IMG/VR virus record: IMGVR_UViG_3300046535_001655
Coordinates: 1 to 42,664 of that record
Direction: 5' to 3' (one strand)
Source of the DNA: a virus
DNA length: 42,664 bases
A program made the translations under genes and the position numbers. Under the pieces are notes generated by a model that was not told where the DNA came from, did not search any database, and saw nothing but the letters and a program-made list of their open reading frames with translations. This document shows positions 38,742-42,664 of this stretch, in pieces (the stretch's first letter is position 1; each line of letters opens with the position of its first letter).

Positions 38742-38861
38742 GTCCAGGTGAACGGCCCGGCGGCGCCGAGCTTGAGCGCTATCGCTACCACCGGCGCCTG
38801 TCTCCTGTCAAAGTAATTATCGCGCTTGCCTGACCGGCGAGACCCATGATAGGCCTCGACC
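38742..38861. promoter_or_regulatory. Divergent control region between leftward and rightward early operons
   Basis: This 120-bp region is the only clearly AT-containing patch nearby (TAATTA at 38814-38819). On the minus strand a perfect TTGACA -35 is at 38811-38806, followed at 18 bp by a poor -10 (TAGCGA, 38787-38782). A plus-strand promoter for the XRE gene must lie here too, but I could not fix its -10. The XRE protein probably binds here to choose between the leftward (integration/recombination) and rightward (replication) operons. Confidence 0.5.
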
Positions 38862-39167
38862 ATGCCTCAGCCGTCCGCCGTCGCCCTTCGGATCAAGATG
38901 ATCCGCGACTGGGCCGTGGTCCCGGCGTCCCATCTCAGCATCGCGGCCGGCGTCAGTCAGAGCTTGATCCGACAGATCGAGGCCGGCGAGATCCAGGATC
39001 CGGGCGTCAAGGTGCTCGCCGGAATCGCCGAGCAGCTCGACATCGACTTCCAGTGGCTCGCCACCGGCAACGGGGAAGAGCCCGTCAAGGAGCGCGTCCG
39101 CGACGCCGGCGAGCGCTTCCGCGCCATGTGGCCGGCGCAGAAGCGCACCGGCACCGACCCCGCCTGA
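38862..39167 (+). CDS. XRE-family regulator (Cro/CI-like), 101 aa
   Basis: Residues about 8-70 form an XRE helix-turn-helix: 'ASHLSIAAGVSQSLIRQIEA' (22-41) is the HTH, followed by 'LAGIAEQLDIDFQWLATG', the usual helical end of these domains. The remainder is a short charged tail, so there is no CI-type autoproteolysis domain. It lies first in the rightward early operon, with the divergent control region directly upstream. It could be the lysogeny repressor or a Cro analogue; no other candidate repressor is visible in this control region. Confidence 0.8.
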   Translation: MPQPSAVALRIKMIRDWAVVPASHLSIAAGVSQSLIRQIEAGEIQDPGVKVLAGIAEQLDIDFQWLATGNGEEPVKERVRDAGERFRAMWPAQKRTGTDPA

Positions 39168-39238
39168 TCACACTTCCGCTTCCGGCACCGGCGCCGAGGC
39201 GGCCTCACCAGCGCAGCATCGCATCGGGAGATCCACGA

Positions 39239-39820
39239 ATGGCACGCAAGAAGAAATCGGCGAAGGGGAGCAACGGCGCGGGGCTGAACGGGCATGCGGT
39301 GCACGACGAGGCCACCGATATCTTCGACGAGCTGCTCGACGAGCACGCCAAGGCCGATGCGGCTGCTCGGACGGAGCCGGCGACGTCCACCGAAGCGGAG
39401 AGCGTCTCGCCTCCCCCGGCCGCGCCCGCCCCGAAGCGGACCCGCTACCTCGAGTCGAAGCTCTCGGCGAAGGAGCGCGGCGAGCTCTCCGGCAAGATGA
39501 TGCGCGCGCTCTGCGAGATGAAGGAGCTCGACGCCAAGATCGACAGCTCGCAGAACGTCACGAAGGGCCTGAAAAAGGAGCGCGACATCATCGAGACGCG
39601 CGCGCTCGACTACGCACAGCAGCGCGCTCGTGGCTCGTCGTGGGGCGAGGTCGAAGTCTACGAGCTCGAGGGCACCGACGAGCGCGACCCGGGGCAGGAC
39701 GTGCTCGGCGTGGTCACGCGGCGCAGCGACACGCACGAGATCGTCGACTGGCGCCCGTTCAAGTTCAACGAGCGCCAAGGCGACCTGTTCGACGCGAAGC
39801 CGGTGGCCTCGGCCCCGTGA
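39239..39820 (+). CDS. Hypothetical helical protein upstream of helicase, 193 aa
   Basis: The ATG at 39239 follows a GGGAG ribosome-binding site; a 71-bp gap separates it from the XRE gene. The first 20 residues are Lys-rich, residues 20-75 are acidic and Pro-rich (disordered). A helical domain follows (YLESKLSAKERGELSGKMMR ... TKGLKKERDIIETRALDYAQ), and then a small beta-hairpin (WGEVEVYELEG) and 'FKFNERQGDLFDA'. It is not recognised by name. It is coupled to the SF2 helicase by GTGA, so a replication role is likely. Confidence 0.65.
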   Translation: MARKKKSAKGSNGAGLNGHAVHDEATDIFDELLDEHAKADAAARTEPATSTEAESVSPPPAAPAPKRTRYLESKLSAKERGELSGKMMRALCEMKELDAKIDSSQNVTKGLKKERDIIETRALDYAQQRARGSSWGEVEVYELEGTDERDPGQDVLGVVTRRSDTHEIVDWRPFKFNERQGDLFDAKPVASAP

Positions 39821-41208
39821 GCTTCCCGCTCGTCCCACGCGACTACCAGAGCAAGGCGCTCGACGACCTCGGCGCGGCGTGGATCCGCGTCAACGCGTCC
39901 GGTCGAGCGCCGCGCCTGCTCCTGGTCTCGAGGACGGGCACCGGCAAGACGGTGATCTCGGGCATGTTCCTGCAACGCGTGCTCGCCAAGGGGCGCCGCG
40001 CGGGGTTCATCGTGCGGGACCGGACGCTGCTCGATCAGACGAGCAAGCACCTCGACGCGATCGGCCTCTCTCAGCATGGCGTCATCGCGGCCGGCCATAA
40101 GCGGAGCCGGCCGGACCTCCCGCTGCAGGTTTGCATGGCCCAGACGCTCACCGCCCGCGGCGACGCGCCCGACTTTGACGTGCTCGTCTTCGATGAGGCC
40201 GAGTCGATCCTGTGCTCCACCTCGAAGGCGATCGCCGACGCCTACCCGCGCGCGACCTTCCTCGGCCTCACCGCGACGCCCGAGCGCTCGGACGGTCAGC
40301 CGATGGGCGACGTCTTCCACGAGCTCGTTCAGGTCGAGGCGACCTTCGAGCAGCTCGTCGCGCTCGGCGCCCTGGTCCCCTTCGACATCGTGGCCGGCCC
40401 GTCCGCGACCACGACCCTTTCGATGCACCCGCTCGAGGCGCTCAGGAAGCACGCGCCGCGGCTCGAGGGGCACAAGGCCGTCACCTTCGCCGTCAGCGTC
40501 AAGCGCGCGCTCGAGCTCGCCGAGCAGGCCGCGTCGTTCGGCTACCGGGCCGCCGCGGTGCACGGCAAGACGAAGGCGAAGGATCTCCGCGAGGCCTTCG
40601 AGCGGTTCGAGCTCCCCGAGCGGGACCCGCGCGCCATCGATGCGCTCTTCAACTGCGACCTGTTGATCCGCGGTTGGGACTGCCCTCCGGCCGACGTCGG
40701 CATCCTCGAGCAGGGCTGCACGGCTTGGGGTCCGTTCGTGCAGAAGGTCGGCCGCTTCCTCCGCCCGAGCCCGGCAACCGGGAAGCGTCGCGCGACGTTC
40801 GTCGACCTCCGCGGCTCGGTGTGGGTCTGCGGTCACCCCGCCGTCGACCGCGTCTTCAGCCTGACCGAGTCGGAGACGCAGCGGAACGCCAAGGCCGACG
40901 CCGCGCCGCTCTCGTCGTGCCGCTCCTGCGGCAACGTGTTCCTGTCCGGGCCGCAGCGCTGCCCCCGCTGCGGGCACGTCGCGCCGCCTCCGCCGGCGCC
41001 GCGCGTGAAGGCCGAGCCGATGGCGATCATCGGCAAGCAGATCCCGCGCGAGTCGATGTCGACGATGCACAAGGCCTGGCTCGCGATGGAGGCGGAGGGG
41101 CGCGCGAAGGGCCGCAAACCGATGGCTGCAGCGCTTCGCTTTCTCGGACGGTTCCGCTTCTTCCCGCCGTGGTTCAAGCACGGCGGCGGCGCGAGGAAGA
41201 GCGCGTGA
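39817..41208 (+). CDS. SF2 (DEAD/DEAH-type) DNA helicase with C-terminal zinc ribbon
   Basis: The 463-aa product has the SF2 motifs in order: Q-like 'PRDYQSKALDDL', motif I 'SRTGTGKT', motif II DEAE (FDEAES), motif III-like 'GLTATPERSD', and motif VI 'QKVGRFLRPS'. A CxxC-(11)-CxxC zinc ribbon follows (CRSCGNVFLSGPQRCPRCG) and then a basic tail. Similar helicases in phages act in replication restart or recombination. The start is GTG at 39817, overlapping the preceding stop. Confidence 0.88.
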   Translation: MSFPLVPRDYQSKALDDLGAAWIRVNASGRAPRLLLVSRTGTGKTVISGMFLQRVLAKGRRAGFIVRDRTLLDQTSKHLDAIGLSQHGVIAAGHKRSRPDLPLQVCMAQTLTARGDAPDFDVLVFDEAESILCSTSKAIADAYPRATFLGLTATPERSDGQPMGDVFHELVQVEATFEQLVALGALVPFDIVAGPSATTTLSMHPLEALRKHAPRLEGHKAVTFAVSVKRALELAEQAASFGYRAAAVHGKTKAKDLREAFERFELPERDPRAIDALFNCDLLIRGWDCPPADVGILEQGCTAWGPFVQKVGRFLRPSPATGKRRATFVDLRGSVWVCGHPAVDRVFSLTESETQRNAKADAAPLSSCRSCGNVFLSGPQRCPRCGHVAPPPPAPRVKAEPMAIIGKQIPRESMSTMHKAWLAMEAEGRAKGRKPMAAALRFLGRFRFFPPWFKHGGGARKSA

Positions 41209-41816
41209 ACGTCGCCGCCCTCTTCGTCGACGCGCGGGGCTCCTACGCCGGCTTGCCGGATGTCGACGTCTGGCCCGAGTCGCGCGACGCACGGCTCTAC
41301 GCCGGGCCGGCTCCGGTCGTGGCGCACCCGCCGTGCTCGCGCTGGTGCCGGCTCGCGGGCCTCGTCGAGGCGCGCTGGGGCCACCTTCGCGGCGAGGACG
41401 GCGGGTGCTTCGCCTCGGCACTCGCCTCCGTGCGGAAGTGGGGGGGGGTCTTGGAGCATCCGGCCTACTCCGACGCGTGGGCGGCCCACGGGCTCGCCGC
41501 GCCCCCAACCGGCTGCGAGGGCTGGGTGAACGCCGACTTCCAAGGCGGGTGGACCTGCTACGTCGAGCAGCGGCGCTACGGCCACGCCGCGAAGAAGGCG
41601 ACATGGCTCTACGCGCACGGCGTCGACCTGCCCGATCTGCGCTGGGGTGTGCAGCCGAACGGCTCCGGCGCGGCGCTGGTGTCTTGGTGCGGCAATCACG
41701 TTGCCACCGGCGAAGATCGCCCGCGCATCGGCAAGAAGGCCGCGGCCGCGACGCCGGACGCGTTCCGCGACGCGCTGCTCTCGATGGCGCGCTCGGCTCG
41801 GGCGAGGGCCGCGTGA
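41205..41816 (+). CDS. Compact C5-cytosine-methyltransferase-like protein, 203 aa
   Basis: The product contains 'VVAHPPCSRW' (PPC at 42-44), like the motif IV Cys loop of C5-cytosine methyltransferases, and 'GVLEHPAYSDAW' (81-92), like the ENP/ENV motif VI. An N-terminal 'ALFVDARGSYAGL' could be a degenerate motif I (normally LFAGxGG). Distances are much shorter than in classical enzymes. It may be a DNA base-modifying or base-recognising enzyme, or a catalytically altered relative. It lies between a helicase and a nuclease. The start is GTG 41205. Confidence 0.5.
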   Translation: MNVAALFVDARGSYAGLPDVDVWPESRDARLYAGPAPVVAHPPCSRWCRLAGLVEARWGHLRGEDGGCFASALASVRKWGGVLEHPAYSDAWAAHGLAAPPTGCEGWVNADFQGGWTCYVEQRRYGHAAKKATWLYAHGVDLPDLRWGVQPNGSGAALVSWCGNHVATGEDRPRIGKKAAAATPDAFRDALLSMARSARARAA

Positions 41817-42346
41817 TGCCCGCGAAGCTCCCCACGGTCTACACGCGCGCCGAGCTCGCGGACCCCGCGCCGCTCCTGCCCAAGCCGCGCCCGACCGACC
41901 CGCGTCAGCTCGCCCTGAAACCGATGAGCACCATGCCAGCGATCGTCCGCCCCCCGAAGCGCGAGCCGAGCCCCCACCTCGAGAAGAGCATCGAGCGGGC
42001 CATCCGGCTCGAGCTCGCGAAGGATCCCGACGTGCTGCTCTGGCGGCACTCGGCTGCGCGTCCGATGACAGACGAGCAGGGCAACTTCTTCCGAGCCGGG
42101 CTGCCACAGGGCGCGCCGGATCTGATTGGCATCCTGCGCATCACGGACGTGGTCGCGTTCGGTGCGATCGGTAGGTTCTTCGCGCTCGAGGTCCGCCAGG
42201 CGAAGCGGAAGAAGCGCGACCACCACGAACGCCAGTTCGAGTTCCACGCTTTGATCCGGCGTTTCAACGGATTCGTCGCCGTCGTGACCAGCGTCGAAGA
42301 GGCGCTCGCCGCGCTCGAGCGGGCCCGGGGAGGGGCGTGCGAATGA
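41816..42346 (+). CDS. VRR-NUC type nuclease, 176 aa
   Basis: After a Pro-rich 50-residue N-terminus comes a PD-(D/E)XK fold of the VRR-NUC type: 'LEKSIERAIRLELAKDPDVL' (motif with E), 'GLPQGAPDLIGILRI' (the PD motif), 'FFALEVRQAKRKKRD' (E-x-R/K), then 'HALIRRFNGFVAVVTSVEEA'. The Lys of the ExK motif is replaced by Arg or provided by a nearby residue. Such nucleases resolve branched DNA. It is coupled to the HTH gene at 42343 (ATGA) and to the previous gene (TGATG). Confidence 0.78.
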   Translation: MPAKLPTVYTRAELADPAPLLPKPRPTDPRQLALKPMSTMPAIVRPPKREPSPHLEKSIERAIRLELAKDPDVLLWRHSAARPMTDEQGNFFRAGLPQGAPDLIGILRITDVVAFGAIGRFFALEVRQAKRKKRDHHERQFEFHALIRRFNGFVAVVTSVEEALAALERARGGACE

Positions 42347-42664
42347 GCCTCATGCGAGCGCCCGAAGTCGCGCGCCTCTGCGGCGTCGATCTGAAGACGA
42401 TCCACAACTGGGTCAACTCGGGCCGCCTTCGAGCGTCCCGCACGCCGGGCCGACACCTTCGCTTTCAGCCGCCCGAGGTCCGCGCGTTCATGCTCGAGCA
42501 CGGCTTCGAGGTGCCGCCGGAACTGCACGCGGCGCCACGTCCTGAGATTTGCGTAATCGTCGCGCTCACGCCGCGCTGGCTCGCGAAGCTGGACCACGCG
42601 GCGCGGCGCTGGGGCCTCTCGCACGAGCAATCCGCGCTCCGGCTGATCCAGGACGGTTTGCTCG
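42343..42664 (+). CDS. MerR/BldC-like HTH DNA-binding protein, 5' part (continues at 1)
   Basis: The ATG at 42343 overlaps the nuclease stop (ATGA). The first 55 residues are a MerR/BldC-type winged HTH: 'MRAPEVARLCGVDLKTIHNW', 'NSGRLRASRTPGRHLRF' (wing), 'PEVRAFML'. The full protein is 114 aa and ends at 148-150 after crossing the circular junction. It may regulate the early operon or nucleate DNA structure. Only the piece up to 42664 is present at this end. Confidence 0.8.
   Translation, partial: MSLMRAPEVARLCGVDLKTIHNWVNSGRLRASRTPGRHLRFQPPEVRAFMLEHGFEVPPELHAAPRPEICVIVALTPRWLAKLDHAARRWGLSHEQSALRLIQDGLL
42538..42664. repeat. Terminal direct repeat, right copy
   Basis: Exact copy of positions 1-127. 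It lies within the HTH gene in the same reading frame, confirming that the genome closes on itself with a unique length of 42,537 bp. Confidence 0.93.

Noticed and set aside
39658-41835. A 725-codon minus-strand open frame opposite the SF2 helicase
   Set aside because: Low-complexity Arg-rich product, and the plus strand has clear helicase motifs in order.

Overview
The window is the complete or nearly complete genome of a temperate, contractile-tailed bacteriophage (myovirus morphology), assembled as a circle. The first 127 bases are repeated exactly as the last 127 bases, so the unique length is 42,537 bp, and one gene (a helix-turn-helix protein) runs across the junction. Base composition is very GC-rich throughout, with dense packing: most genes overlap the next by ATGA, GTGA or TGATG. 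The host is not identifiable for certain. The attachment site matches the 3' part of a tRNA-Phe gene, and the very high GC points to a high-GC host; a myxobacterium-like or other high-GC proteobacterial host is my inference only. No gene-free stretch exceeds about 120 bp.

Layout. (1) 38862 to the end and on to 3949, plus strand: an XRE regulator, a small acidic protein, an SF2 helicase, a compact cytosine-methyltransferase-like protein, a VRR-NUC nuclease, a MerR/BldC-like HTH protein, several small unknown proteins, and a DnaB-type helicase whose 3' end carries a cluster of CTTCCC repeats (candidate origin or packaging site). (2) 4053-6336, plus: terminase small subunit, a small protein and terminase large subunit. 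(3) 6333-7943, minus: the DUF935 (Mu gp29-like) portal gene and a small HTH gene, an inverted pair inside the otherwise rightward head module. (4) 8060-13222, plus: protease with nested scaffold, decoration-like protein, Mu gpT-like capsid, gp36-like, gpG-like and tail-terminator-like proteins. (5) 13219-27591, plus: sheath, tube, tail chaperones, tape measure, baseplate and fibres. (6) 27588-31598, plus: lysis region with two holin-like membrane proteins, a spanin-like pair, a lytic transglycosylase, a GH25 lysozyme and a zincin-like protein. (7) 31602-33170: two more fibre-like proteins. (8) 38741-33155, minus: a 14-gene leftward operon with small unknown proteins, a Cys-rich protein, an OB-like protein, a RecE-type exonuclease, an excisionase-like HTH and the tyrosine integrase, whose coding 3' end contains attP.

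How it fits together. The 38742-38861 intergenic region separates the leftward recombination/integration operon from the rightward replication operon and looks like the lysis-lysogeny switch. Replication uses a DnaB-like helicase and an SF2 helicase. Recombination would use the RecE-like exonuclease with an annealing or binding partner that I cannot identify firmly. Virion genes follow Mu-like order and families, but integration is by a tyrosine recombinase at tRNA-Phe, not by Mu transposition. The most unusual points are: the repeat cluster read in all three frames inside the helicase gene; attP inside the integrase gene; the inverted portal-HTH pair with an apparently leaderless promoter; the same small beta-domain inserted in four different virion proteins; and a miniature C5-methyltransferase-like protein.
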